A stretch of DNA of 64,000 nucleotides from Tretioscincus oriximinensis. Its lineage: Eukaryota > Chordata > Lepidosauria > Squamata > Gymnophthalmidae. Of the stretch, positions 53,100 through 64,000 are shown one piece after another. Numbering within the stretch: position 1 is the first letter of the stretch; each line of letters begins with the position of its first letter. The position numbers and the translations under genes are program-made. The notes beneath the pieces were generated by a model. It was not told the origin of the DNA, ran no database searches, and saw nothing but the letters and a program-made list of their open reading frames with translations. The DNA lies in NCBI GenBank assembly GCA_022410635.1, contig JAJVDF010000001.1, positions 15,118,443-15,182,442 on the forward strand, in the 5' to 3' direction.

Positions 53100-53345
53100 C
53101 CCTACAAATCTTATATTCTGTGTTCTACATGCCAGGCTGCCTCCCCATGCAATTGGATGAAAACAAACCATTTGACATGTAGAACACAAGATAGAATAAA
53201 GCGTTTCCACTTTGTGCAGGAATTTTTCCGTAGCACAAGAATGGCTGTGGACTACTTAAAAGCAGTCCATACAATTGTCAGTTTAAGTATCGTTTGGGGG
53301 TGATGGGGAAATAACAAAGCAATTGACAATATCAATGTTTTGTTC
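53100..53345. repeat. Foldback-type repeat, copy B
   Basis: TATTCTGTGTTCTACATGCC on the left and CATGTAGAACACAAGATAGA on the right are inverted. The following TGTGGACTACTTAAAAGCAG and GTTTAAGTATCGTTTGGGG match copy A at 48957-49290. Confidence 0.6.
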
Positions 53346-54715
53346 CTGCTAATTGCTTGGTATTCCCCCCTCTGTTCAGAACAACTGATCCAGCAAAGCT
53401 CCTCTTATGTTATTTATGGACCAGTTCATGTAGAACAGGTGTCAATGGCTACCAGAACGAAGCCAAGAGTAGGTGAAGGCTCTGTCTTTTTCTTGAGATG
53501 TCCTAAAGCAAATGCTAGTCTGGATGGAATGATATGGAATATGGGCTGATCCAGCTGGGCTTCTCTAATGTCAGTATGTTCTTAAAGGCCATGAACTCTT
53601 TATATCATATTGTCAATAAAACAAACTAGGTGCCATCAAAACACAGACAAAAGTAAAAGAAGCTCAGACCTGCAGATATGCCTGAAACTTTATTGACATC
53701 ATAAAGAATGAGAAAAGAAAGCCTGTCCCACAGTGAATCCTTAGAGTAGTAGAATGCAACAGACTAAACTGCATTAGATGTGGAGGAACATATCGGGTCT
53801 GATCCAATCCTTTCCAAGGATGAGTTTCTAAGCAGCATATACAGCAGTTGCCTTCTGCTTCAGTATGTAAATTTGCAAAGGTATGGTTGTTTTACAGTGC
53901 AAGACTCAGCATTCCACTTCTTGTAATCTAGACACAACAACAGAAAATTATATCATGACATAATCTCTCTTCGTTTTCATTTACTTTGGAATTGGCCCTA
54001 CCCACCACAGAACAAGTCAAGAAGTTTTTCCTAAGCTTCATTCAGACAGGGTCTAAAAACCCAGGATTTTCTCAGCACATACATCCACAGCCCCAACATA
54101 GCCTCAGGATAGTGGGGTAAAATCCTGCAATATTTCTATGCAGGAAGGAAAAAATTCCCAACCTTTTTTTTTACGGTGAGAGGGCTCATCATGTCTGAAT
54201 ACTTGCTCCTGAGATCCACCCACTCAGGGCTGCACTGAGCAGAAACTGACCACTATTCACACATGGTGGAGGTGATTGTGCATTGTCCAAAAATATGCAA
54301 GTGTATGTCACACCACTGCAGGAAGGAGTGTCCAAATCATGTTTCCCCACAATTTTGCCTCATCTAGCAAGGGCAGTTGAGAAACAATGGTGGGATCCCA
54401 ATAAAATTCTGTTTCCTTGCTGTGATCTGGAAGTGGCCCGGCTCTGTCTTCATCCAAGAAACAGAAGGCAGTCTGGGAAAATCAACTATTTCTATATTCT
54501 TCCTAGGGATGTGCAAGAACACATTTTTTGTGTTCACTTTGCTATCAAGCCTTACTACTAATGGTTTGGTCGGATGGCAAATGGATGTCTCAAATGGCTG
54601 TTTTTAATGGGAAAAGGCTGCAAACTGCTTTATTGAACAATTTGTGTTCATAACTGTCAAGGGGATTCAGTTTGTTCAAAGTTGAACAAACAACCACATT
54701 AGGTTTGATGCCCTC

Positions 54716-54907
54716 ACACTCAAACACAAGACTGAAACACTCAAACACAAGACTGAAACACTCAAACACAAGACTGAAACACTCAAACACAAGACTGAAA
54801 CACTCAAACANACACAAGACTGAAACACTCAAACACAAGACTGAAACACTCAAACACAAGACTGAAACACTCAAACACAAGACTGAAACACTCAAACACA
54901 AGACTGT
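54716..54907 (+). repeat. 21-bp minisatellite, about nine units
   Basis: The unit is 21 bp long, beginning AAACACAAGACTG and ending AAACACTC, nearly identical in every copy. An N at 54811 interrupts the array and shifts its register, so copy number is uncertain. Because 21 is a multiple of three and the unit has no stop on either strand, false open frames arise in several frames. Confidence 0.95.
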
Positions 54908-55689
54908 TTGGTTTATATTCAAGGTTTGAAGCAAAAATCACACATTTCTTAACCCCTCCTAACCCCAATTCTTATATAAATGGCCTAGGGATGGGCATAT
55001 GAAGTCCTAAGAGAGTGGAGTTGGGGAAAGTGTTTGCATCCATTCTGGCCAAGTGGCAAGATGATTCCTGTGTTCCAGATTTTTCTGGTGCAACAAACTC
55101 AGGTTAGCTGAGTTAAAATGAAATGCTAACATTGGTCTATTTCAAACTCACTTGGTTAATCATGGGGCACTTAGGTGGAGTGTTTTTTTGGACAAGCCAA
55201 GAAATACAAGGTGTAACTATGTTGCAACATCATGACCTCGGGATGTAATATGGTTGTCCTTCTCTTACTGCCTTCAAGCCAGCATTAGGATTTTGATATT
55301 TTGGTGACCTGCTTGCATTTAGACCAAGGCTCATCATATAAGAGAGGACTCCCTTGTTGCATAAATTCACACAGAAATCAGTTCTGGTAGATGGCTCCTG
55401 AACTGCCCAAGGGAAAGATGTTACTTTGGAAGAATCTGTAAATTTGAACCTTCTGGCCTGTAAGACACAGAAAAGAGAGTTTTATTTTATTTTTGGAGAG
55501 GGGATCACCACTCATTTGTAACACAAAAGGTTGAGTGTTCATTGAGAAAGGAGTTGAGTAGAAAAGTCCACTCTGGATCTCTTGAGTCCATGTCCACACA
55601 AAGGCAGAAACATTTTCTCTTTTCCTAGAGTGTGCCATATAAATATAAGGAGGTATCCATTTCTTGAAGGGTTATTTTGCCCCAGAAAG

Positions 55690-56225
55690 ATCAGGTCCGG
55701 AATCGGGGTACTTTTAGATTCATCTCTGTCACTTGAGGTTCAGGTGGCAACAGCCAAGAGTACCTACCTCAATCTCCGGCTGGTTCTCCAGCTTCAGCCA
55801 TTCCTGGACAGAGATAATATGGCCACAGTAATCTACACTATGGTAGCTGTAATGCACTCTATGTGAGGCTACCCTTGAAAAAAATCCAGAAATTGGAACT
55901 AGTCCAGAATGCAGCAGCTCGACTGCTGATGGGAGTCTGGCTGGCCGCACATTACACCGGTCTTTAAAGATTTGCACTGGTTGCCTATTCATTACCAAGC
56001 CCAATTCAAAGTGTTGATATTAGCATTCAAAGCCCTAAATGGCTTGGGCCTTGACTATCTGAAGGAGCATCTTCCCCCATATAGACCTAACCATGCACTA
56101 AGATCTCAAGGAGAAGACCTTCTGGTAGTTCCTCCCCTTGCAGAATTGCAGGGGGTAGGGTCACGTAGGAGGGCCTTCTCCATCGTGGCCCCCACACTCT
56201 GGAATAACCTCCCTCACTAGAGTGG
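55690..56225 (+). mobile_element. L2-type LINE fragment
   Basis: The frame at 55972-56220 reads HWLPIHYQAQFKVLILAFKA, then LNGLGLDYLKEHLPPY and RRRAFSIVAPTLWNNLP, the conserved L2 ORF2 C-terminus. The upstream part (CAGAATGCAGCAGCTCGACTG) is the same element in another frame after an in-frame stop, so it is a dead copy. Confidence 0.88.
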
Positions 56226-56424
56226 ACACTAAAGTGAGCTGTGCTCTAGTGTCATGATATGTCATTCCCTGCCCCCCCAAATGGACCTCAGTCCAGATAT
56301 TACTGACTTTATAGCCTCAATTTTCTGTTGAACTTCTCTAAAATGCTTGCTGCATAAATATCACTCCAAGTTGCCACACATATAGAACATCATAAACATT
56401 GTTACTCAAGATACCCTAGCCCTT

Positions 56425-57125
56425 TGATACATTGACGATAAGACCTTCTCTTTCCTCGTTGAGGAAACACCCCAGACACCCTATCACCTTCCTAAGATTC
56501 ACAAATCTGTTTTCCTCTTCTGGATGACTCATTATATCCTGTCCAGGAACTGTATTTGGACCTTTAACCAAATTGGTTGAGTATAGAAGAAGCTTTTCTT
56601 TTCTCTGTACTTGCTTACATTAAATTATAGAATTGGAAGGGATCTCCATGGTCATCGGGTCCAACCCCCTGCTCAATGCAGATGTAAAGATAGATCTGAC
56701 TTCATAATCAAAATTGAGGGTATGCTTGTGCCCTATGAAGCATTGTTATTCCCCTTGGACACCACATCTCTCTACTCCAACATTCACCACAAGGAGGCCA
56801 GACACACTACCCAGTTTTTCCTGAACGTATGCACAGCCACTGATCCACCAATTAGTGGCCCGTCTTCCAGGCTGTTCAAAACTTCCTACCTTTAGCCTTT
56901 CGATGCATCCGATCTCTCTGTGACTTTTTAGTTAGAACAGACTCTGAACCCAGGGCTCCTCCCACACCCATCACCAAGGGCTGTTTTTCTTGTAAACACC
57001 GTGCTGCCTGTAAGTTTATTTTGGAATGCCAAGAAGTTTTTTTTAACATGGCCTATTACAACTATTTAAGATTAACTTTTTGTACACTTGCAATTTTTCT
57101 TTTGTTGTTTATTTAATAAAGTGCG
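56425..57125 (+). mobile_element. Penelope-like element remnant, interrupted by a LINE piece
   Basis: Short stretches translate as TPQTPYHLPKIHK (about 56470), LDTTSLYSNIHHKE (about 56756) and PTPITKGCFSCKHRA (about 56965), the order found in Penelope-like reverse transcriptases and their Cys-rich linker. A CR1/L2 3' fragment (AGAATTGGAAGGGATCTCCA, 56627) sits inside. There is no long frame; most of the element is lost. Confidence 0.65.
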
Positions 57126-58308
57126 ACTGAAATTTATACTACATTAGCAAGATGGCAAAACTCACAAACAACAACTGAGCACCGTAAACACAGCACGGGG
57201 CTCCTTCAGTCCTTGCTTCACTTCACTTCCCCTCCCCTCCATTTTTTGTGTTTACATTTCATGCAGGCACATGAGGGGTTCATACTGTGTGTGTGACATG
57301 CTATACTTGTATGATTAAGAATTCGCCCCTTGTGGTGACATTCAGCAATCCATTTGGAATCCACTCGGAATAAAGCTCCTCTGCCCCCCTGTTGGAATTA
57401 TCCATGGGACATATATTAATTGGCATTAATATATTTAATATAAAATATACTAGGATTGACCTTTGCTAGCCAAAGTGAGGCCTATAAGGAAATTTTGAGA
57501 AAAATTATCTGGTCAACCCAGCTCAGGAGTAAACAGGAGAGGCCAAATCCTCTCTTCCTGCCCTGAAGGCATATCTTATTCATGAAACCTTGCCAGACTG
57601 AATAGGTTGATTGGCACCCATTGTGGCAAAGGCACTATCTTTGTTTAACCAGGCTGTGCACCTGGGCTGAAACCATCAGCCTGATAGTGGCCTGGAGATC
57701 AACCATTTAGGACCATTAAGACTACTTCATCCTGTGGGTGAATCACTGGGTTCCAGTAATTAGACTAATGGCATAGGCAAACAATGGCTTTAGAGGGTCC
57801 ATCCTGTTTACCAACATCATACCATATTTGGCGTTTCCTGACCAGGCTGCACCTCCTTGCGGAGGAGAGAACCATGTCACACAGGTGTCACAACCTAGGT
57901 CCACCCTGACCCACGTATGCTATACCTGCCCCCTTTTGACATCATAATCTTTGATACACGCATTCTGATTTGGGTCAATAAAAGATTGAACACGAGGGCA
58001 TTCTGGAGGACTCCATGACCCATGTGCCTCTTGAAACTGCTTCCTGATCCAAGTTGTGCTTCCCGTGTGATTCCTGTTACACGTGTCTATCTACTTTGGA
58101 CCAAGCTGCCTTTGATTTCCGTAAGGTATCTAATAACGTGGAAAGCGAACCCCCGTTACCCCCCCCCCCCAAATCCTGTAGCTGAAAGAACAGGGCAAAG
58201 GAATTCATTCCAAGTGGATTGCTAAATGTTTGTACCACATGGAGCAAAACATTACTCCTGCAACTACCAGTGCATCTTGTATAACCCTCCCCCCTGGGTG
58301 CCTGCAGC

Positions 58309-58440
58309 CATAGAATCATAACATTGGAAGGGACCTCCAGGGTCATTTAGTCCAACCTCCTGCTCAATGTAGGATTCACTAAACCATCCCAGACAAACGG
58401 TCTCTGTTGAAGGTTTCCAAGGAAGGAGAACTTATCATCT
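58309..58440 (-). mobile_element. CR1/L2 LINE 3' fragment
   Basis: TAGAATCATAACATTGGAAG, GGTCATTTAGTCCAACCTCC and CCATCCCAGACAAACGG match the fragments at 3207 and 56627. Confidence 0.75.
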
Positions 58441-59004
58441 CCTGTGGAATTGAGAGGGAAAATCCCCTCAAAAACAGGATTTCTGAATTTTTTTCCTAAA
58501 ACACATGCATCTTACTTTGCTCTCTTAGAAAGAGATGCTAAGGAACATATTCTCTTGGAATCACAAACTGTGGGTATCCCCCCTTCCTTTGGTTCCTCTG
58601 AGTTACCACAAAATGTGCATAAAGAAGAAAGCTTCTTTCTCTGAGTGTGCAAGGCCAAAAATCCTGTTTGAACCAGTTTTCCAGGGAAGCTGAGAACAAA
58701 AACAGAGATAAGAGAATGTGACTTTTATCTAGCAAGAGAGTGTGATTCGCTTCCAAAGCATGCAGCTTCCATCCATTTGTGCTTCAATCAAATTGTGCAT
58801 GACCATCTCCTTTGTTGCTTTTGGAGAATGTATAAAAGAGTGCTTCATTTCCAGTCTGGGGGCGCAGTTGGCAGAATTATCCCCTGTGCCCACAGGCATG
58901 CCTAATATTTTGCTTAATATATCTTAGTCTGAATTTGGATTTTTTTTGTCGTGTCCTGAATTCCTGCCTTAACAGAATGACGGACAGTAATTAACACTGT
59001 TGGC

Positions 59005-59834
59005 AATTTAAGAACATAAATACATAATGGGAGCCCTCTTGGATCCAGCCGCAGCTCATCTAGTCTACATCTGGGCATCTCAAGCAGAGGATAAAGGAAA
59101 TAAAAACTTCACCTCTTGATTTCTTGCAACTGACCTTTAGAAATATCCTGCATGACTTTCCAACCTGGAAGCATCCATTCAGGCATCCATTCTAGTAGCC
59201 ACTGATACACCTGCCTTCCATGAATTTTTCTAAGAACACAAGAGGAACGTTGCTGGATCGGACCATCAGCCTTCTGTCTCACACAGTGGCCTACCAATTG
59301 TTTCTGAGCATCTTAAGCGGAAAACAAAAACATCTTCATTTGCTCTTAGCGCTAGTTGGCACTAGAGACAACCTGCCTGTCTCCAATGTGGAGATATTAC
59401 TTGGGCATCCATTCTAATAGCCACTGATACACTTGCCTTCCATAAAAACATCAGAAGATCCCTCCTGGATCAAACCACAGTTTCAAATTCAGCATTCTGT
59501 TTCACACAGTGGCTCATCATTTGCTTCTGGGTAAAGCAGAAGACAAAACCAAAAACTTCATCTATTCCTGACTTCCTGCAAATGGTCTTCAGAGGAATTT
59601 TGTCTGTCTCACCAATCTGTACTGGCATCTCTATAGTGACTACTGATACACAAGATCTCCATTTATTGGTTTAATTATTTCTTAAAACTATCCAGACTAT
59701 TTTTCTGGTGGTAAATTCTTAGACTAATGTGAAGAAATATTTCCACTTGTCAGTTCTCTGCCTATCAATTTCACAAAATGCCCCCAGGCGTAGCACATTA
59801 ATTTGGACTGCACATTTCTGCAGTTTTTCCTGTT
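59005..59834 (-). mobile_element. Stacked CR1 3' ends, reversed (three copies)
   Basis: Three starts of the reversed CR1 3' end occur in a row, at about 59010 (TAAGAACATAAATACATAAT), 59232 (TAAGAACACAAGAGGAAC) and 59444 (AAAAACATCAGAAGATCC), each followed by the 'CACACAGTGGC' text. The last runs into its coding part and is cut by the Penelope-like element. Confidence 0.7.
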
Positions 59835-61665
59835 CCACAAAGTGGAAGACCCATCGTCTCCAGCATTGGAACCCTTACAGTCAGTGCCTCTGGATATATA
59901 GACAAAGTGCTCAGACCCTATGCCATCAATACTCCTAGCTATGTGAGGGATACGACTGACTTCTTATGGAAACTACAGTCCATACACAACCTCCCAGAGG
60001 ACACCATCTTGGCTAATATGGATGTGGAATAGGGATATACACCAACATCCCCCACAAAGATGGAATACAAGCTATCAAGAACACCATTCCAGATAGCACC
60101 TCTGCAGACCTAGCCACCAAGGTCTGCCACTTTGTTCTCACTTATAACTACTTCACTTTTGACAATAACATATATCTCCAAACTAATGGTACCGTCATGG
60201 GTACACGTATGGCACCCCAATATGCCAACATCTTTATGGCTGATCTAGAACAACGCTTTCTCAAGTCCTGCACCCAGAAACCTCTACTTTACTTAAGATT
60301 CATCAATGACATCTTTATAATCTGGACTCACGGGGAGGACTCACTAAGGACATTCCACCAAAATTTCAATAGCTTCCACCTTATCATTAATCTCAGCTTG
60401 GAACGATCTAGGGAGCAAGTTCACTTTCTGGACCCCACCATAAAATTGCATGATGGACATCTGAGCACAGCCCTGTATCACAAACCCACTGATGGATACA
60501 CCTACTAACATGCCTCTAGCTTCCACCCTGAACACACAACCAAATCCATTGTCTACAGCCAAGCTCTCAGATATAATCACATGTGCTCGGATCCAGAGGA
60601 CAGAGACGTCAAACTCCTGGAACTACACCAAGCATTCCTCAGGCTACAGTACCTACCCACATGAAGCAAAAAAACAAATCAATAGAGCCAGAATGGTACC
60701 CAGAATCAACCTATTACAGGACAGATTGAGGACAGAAAACACCAGAACCCCATTAGTGGTCACATACAGCTCACAATTGGGCCCCCTCAAACACATAATA
60801 AATGAACTTCAATCTATTTTAGATAAGAACACAGCTCTCTCAAGAGCTCTTGGTGATAAACCTTTGCTGGCTTACAAACAACCACCCAACCTCAAACAAC
60901 TACTCACACGAAGAACACAGAACATGGATGGACAAATGGGAACTAGACCCTGCCACAAACCCAGATGTCAACTCTGCTCACACATCCATCTTGATAATGT
61001 AATCATGGGACCTGATAACACCACCCACAATATTAGAGGCACTTTTACATGTTCGTCTTCTAATGTGGAGTATTCCATTTTCTGTCAACAATGTCCCTCT
61101 ACACTCTACATTGGGCAAACAGGACAATCCCTACGCCAGAGAGTAAATGGACACAAATCAGATATTCGAAATGGCAACACACAGAAACCTGTTGCTAAAC
61201 ACTTTAACCTTCCAGGACATTCAATCTCAGACCTCAGGATTGCAGTTCTTGAACAAAGAAACTACAAAGGAAGATTTGAAAGAGAAGCAGCAGAACTTGA
61301 ATACATTCATTAGTTCCAAGCCATCAACAAAGGACTTAACAAAGATAATGGTTTCCTGGCCAATTATACATTTTATGAAACCTGTTAAGTATTTGATTGA
61401 TTTACTATCAGACATTGCCCCTTGTTGCCCCAGGGACTTTTTCACATGAGAGGATTAGTTTTTGCTATTTACCTGTTTTTCATATCTGCAGTTCATCACC
61501 TTATCACATTTGCATGTGCTTTGTCATCTCCCATACACAGTTTTCTATAAATACCTGACCTTGACATTAGTCCCACAGCATCTGAAGAAGTAGACATNTC
61601 TACGAAAGCTTATGCCACCCACTTTTCTCAAGTTAGTCTCAAAGTGCTACTAGCTCCTTTGCTGC
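59835..61665 (+). mobile_element. Penelope-like retroelement (reverse transcriptase and GIY-YIG nuclease), broken
   Basis: The RT part runs from about 59838 with several frame breaks. One is near 60025, where a TAG interrupts the text before YTNIPHKDGIQ. Open frame 60197-60508 has GTRMAPQYANIFMADLEQRF and LRFINDIFIIW. The YxDD box thus reads FIND, the first catalytic Asp being Asn (AAT at 60305). The frame then shifts at about 60508. Frame 60492-61313 holds the linker (CHKPRCQLCSHIH) and a GIY-YIG-type domain (STLYIGQTGQSLRQRVNGHK). The 3' end shows TCTACGAAAGCTTATGCC and TTAGTCTCAAAGTGCTACTA. CR1 sequence lies on both sides, so it inserted into a CR1 copy. Confidence 0.88.
60492..61313 (+). 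pseudogene. Penelope-like element, GIY-YIG endonuclease frame
   Basis: This is a 273-codon open frame. The first about 55 residues come from the out-of-register end of the RT region and are not the element's true frame. From KKQINRARMVPRINLLQDRL onward the text is that of Penelope-like elements, with a Cys-rich linker (residues about 154-163) and the nuclease core. The core keeps Tyr-Ile-Gly, the following Arg (LRQRV) and a late Glu (EREAAELEYIH). Alone it lacks a working RT, so it is a relic, although the nuclease frame itself is unbroken. Confidence 0.8.
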
Positions 61666-61960
61666 ACAAAGTTCTTTGTGAGATGTATTGAACAGAATTG
61701 TACACAGTATTCCAGATTAATAGAGGCAAAGTTATTTTTACTGATTTATTTTCTATCCTATTCCTAATTACCACAAGAACTGAATTAGCTTTTCCACTGC
61801 TTCTGTGTTATCCCAAGATACTTTTCATGGTCTGCACAACCTTCCTGAGGTGTGGTGAACAGAACTATAGGCAGCATTCCGGATGAGGATTCACAGGATA
61901 TTTTTATAGAGTGGGGCAATGATGCTTGCAGATTTATTTCTTCTATTTGTTTATGAATAA
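61666..61960 (-). mobile_element. CR1 LINE continuation, reversed
   Basis: GTATTGAACAGAATTGTACA and CAGTATTCCAGATTAATAG resume the CR1 text broken at about 59834. A second overlapping CR1 stretch (GTGGTGAACAGAACTATAGG) starts near 61852, suggesting nested copies. Confidence 0.65.
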
Positions 61961-62879
61961 ACATGATAGTTGTATGCAAACACTGTACTCTTATTGTGCA
62001 TCTTACTATGTATTCGTGGTGCTGTAAGGGGCATTAAAATCCAGCCATAGTTTTAAGCTGATTCTTCATGTAGAATGCAATTGGAAAGGGCAAGCAGCCA
62101 ATCAGGATACAGTAGGGTCTGACTGCCAGGAGTTCTGGAATGTTCTGCATCAAAAGAAAACCTGACTGAAGCCGTTGGAGATAATAACAACTTGGAGGAG
62201 AAACCATGGTAGACATGCCATTGTAGCCAGAAGATGATTTGTAATTTGAAGGAAAAGTTGATCAGGATGGTTTGTAATTTGAAGGAAACGTTGACTCTTA
62301 TCTGTGTCAGGTTTTTTTATGATGAGAAAAATTGCCCTATAATGTTTTTTATCCCAAATTTTCTTGTGACTATTCACTAGGTTGGAATGAATGTTAACCC
62401 TGCGAAATTGTTTTCGTTTCCTCCAAGGCCAGCCCAGTTTATCTAGAAATTCAGAGGCTTGTAGAAAGTGTGCCTCCATGTTTTTGACTATTGGAAGGCA
62501 CATTTTGGAGGTGAACTACTACCGAAATAGACCCATCAATATCTCTGGGATTTGGAATGTTCATTCCTACTCCATCAGAGTCCTTGGGTTGGTGTAAAGG
62601 CTGGTCTGGACCAGTGCCATTGTTCAGAGATTACAATTCCAGATTCCATTCCATGTTCTAGATCAAGTCGCCTTGCTGGGCCAGATCTACCAATCTATTT
62701 GCTATTTTTAATTTGTGCTAGTTGGGCTATTTTAAGCTGTCAAGCAGTCAACTGTTTTCAGAACAGATCACAGAAAAGGTCATAAAACCATTTGACCTAA
62801 ATGTTGGGAAAACTTTGGTTACTGCAACCAAAGGCCCATTTTGTGCCACTCTGGACATAACCAAATAATGACCCTAAAT

Positions 62880-64000
62880 GATTAAAGATGAAAGAGGAGC
62901 ACATTGCAAAGAATATTAAAAGAAATAATAAGGACTTTTTCAAATACATCAGAAATAAGAATCCTACCAGGAAAGCCATCGGACCACTCGACAGCAATGG
63001 ACAAAAGGGCATAATTAAGGAGGACGTGGAGATTGCAGAGAGGTTAAATGAATTTTTTGCTTCAGTTTTCACTGAAGAAGACAGAGGGAATTTACCCACA
63101 ACAGATTTAGTTTTCTCAGAAAGAACACCAGAGGAATTGAACGGGATAGAGATAACAAGGGAGGAGGTCCTTGCTAGCCTAAATAAGCTGAACATTTATA
63201 AATCCCCAGGGCCAGACGGCATTCACCCAAGAATTCTTAAAGAACTCAAATGCGAAATTGTCGAACTTCTAACCAAAATATTTAATCTTTCCTTAAGATC
63301 AGTCATAGTACCAATAGATTGGAAGGTAGCTAATGTAACACCAATCTTCAAAAAAGGATCCCGGGGTGATCCCGGAAATTATAGACCAATCAGTTTAACA
63401 TCAATTCCAGGTAAAGTGTTGGAAACCTTAATTAAGGACAAAATTACTAAACACATGGAGAAGCATGCATTGCTGAATGAAACTCAGCATGGCTTTAGCA
63501 AAGGTAAATCATGCCTTACCAACTTGCTAGAATTCTTTGAGAATGTAAACAAACATGTAGATAAAGGGGATCCAGTTGATATTGTGTATCTAGATTTTCA
63601 GAAGGCGTTTGATAAAGTCCCTCATCAAAGGCTTCTAAAAAAACTCCATACTCATGGTATAAGAGGACAGACTTTGTCCTGGATTGGAAACTGGCTAAAA
63701 GATAGAAAACAGAGGGTAGTATTAAATGGACAGTTCTCTGAGTGGAAAGAGGTAAGAAGTGGGGTACCCCAGGGATCTGGATGCCGAGGTAAATAGTGAA
63801 GTAGCCAAGTTTGCTGACGACACTAAACTGTTCAGGGTAGTGAAAACTGAAAATGATTGTAAGGCACTCCAGAGTGATTTATTGAAATTGGGTGAGTGGG
63901 CATCAAAGTGGCAAATGCACTTCAACTTAAGCAAGTGCAAGGTCATGCATATTGGGGCAAAGANCCCAAAATACTCCTACCACCTGATGGGAACCAAGCT
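62880..64000 (+). mobile_element. CR1 LINE reverse-transcriptase region, runs off the window
   Basis: The frame 62888-63796 covers the region before and through RT motifs: KSPGPDGIHPRIL, NVTPIFKKGS, NYRPISLTSIPGKVLE, VYLDFQKAFDKVPH and GVPQGS. The text just after PQGS is missing some tens of bases, so the frame closes at TAG (63794). The FADDTKL segment follows in another frame at about 63811. The element is 5'-truncated, and its 3' part continues past the window. Confidence 0.92.
62888..63796 (+). pseudogene. CR1 ORF2 fragment (reverse transcriptase, broken before the FADD box)
   Basis: This is a 302-codon frame with the RT finger and palm motifs in normal order and few substitutions, so the copy is fairly young. 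It lacks the apurinic endonuclease domain (5' truncation) and loses the catalytic FADD motif from its frame through a small deletion after 63777. It therefore cannot encode an active enzyme. Confidence 0.9.

Noticed and set aside
54590..54934. Long repetitive open frames on both strands over the 21-bp array
   Set aside because: They arise because the unit length is a multiple of three and the unit has no stop codon; they reflect the minisatellite, not a protein.

Overview
This window is vertebrate nuclear DNA, most likely from a squamate reptile. It shows interrupted genes with GT-AG introns, tRNA-derived SINEs of the lizard type (a Pol III A/B-box head, a tail like 'CCGCCTTGAGA...GGGTAYAGGGCGG...' and an AATA-rich end), CR1 elements ending in TTCTTATG octamers, L2 and L1 3' ends, Penelope-like retroelements, and many small inverted-repeat DNA transposons. 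There is no bacterial gene organisation. The taxon is an inference from repeat content only.

One protein-coding gene can be rebuilt with confidence. It lies on the + strand, in 15 coding exons from 15880 to 48180. All splice junctions are GT-AG, and the phases join into a single 2,526-nt reading frame (841 residues). The product is a single-pass cadherin. It has a signal peptide, four divergent extracellular cadherin (EC) repeats with eight N-glycosylation sequons, one transmembrane helix, and a long acidic cytoplasmic tail. The extracellular part is most like cadherin-related family member 5 (CDHR5, mu-protocadherin), the brush-border/intermicrovillar adhesion protein. Two CDHR5 hallmarks are missing: there is no mucin-like Ser/Thr/Pro exon between EC4 and the membrane helix, and the tail does not end in a recognisable PDZ ligand. 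It may therefore be a lineage-specific form or a paralogue.

Layout: 1-15793 is intergenic (or a long 5' UTR intron), with a CpG-rich block at about 1000-1560 that carries a palindromic CTCF-like site, followed by repeats. Positions 15250-15750 hold an L1 3' end lying directly upstream of the signal-peptide exon. The gene runs through 15880-48180, with introns full of CR1, SINEs and miniature DNA transposons. Beyond 48180 come a probable 3' UTR and then intergenic DNA containing an L2 fragment, two Penelope-like elements (one inserted in a CR1 copy, with its GIY-YIG nuclease region still open), a 21-bp minisatellite, and a CR1 reverse-transcriptase fragment running off the end. I found no other convincing host exons, RNA genes or CRISPR arrays.

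Five single N characters (33158, 39585, 54811, 61598, 63964) mark assembly uncertainties. The one at 33158 is followed by a repeat of the end of coding exon 10 and its donor site, which looks like an assembly artefact.
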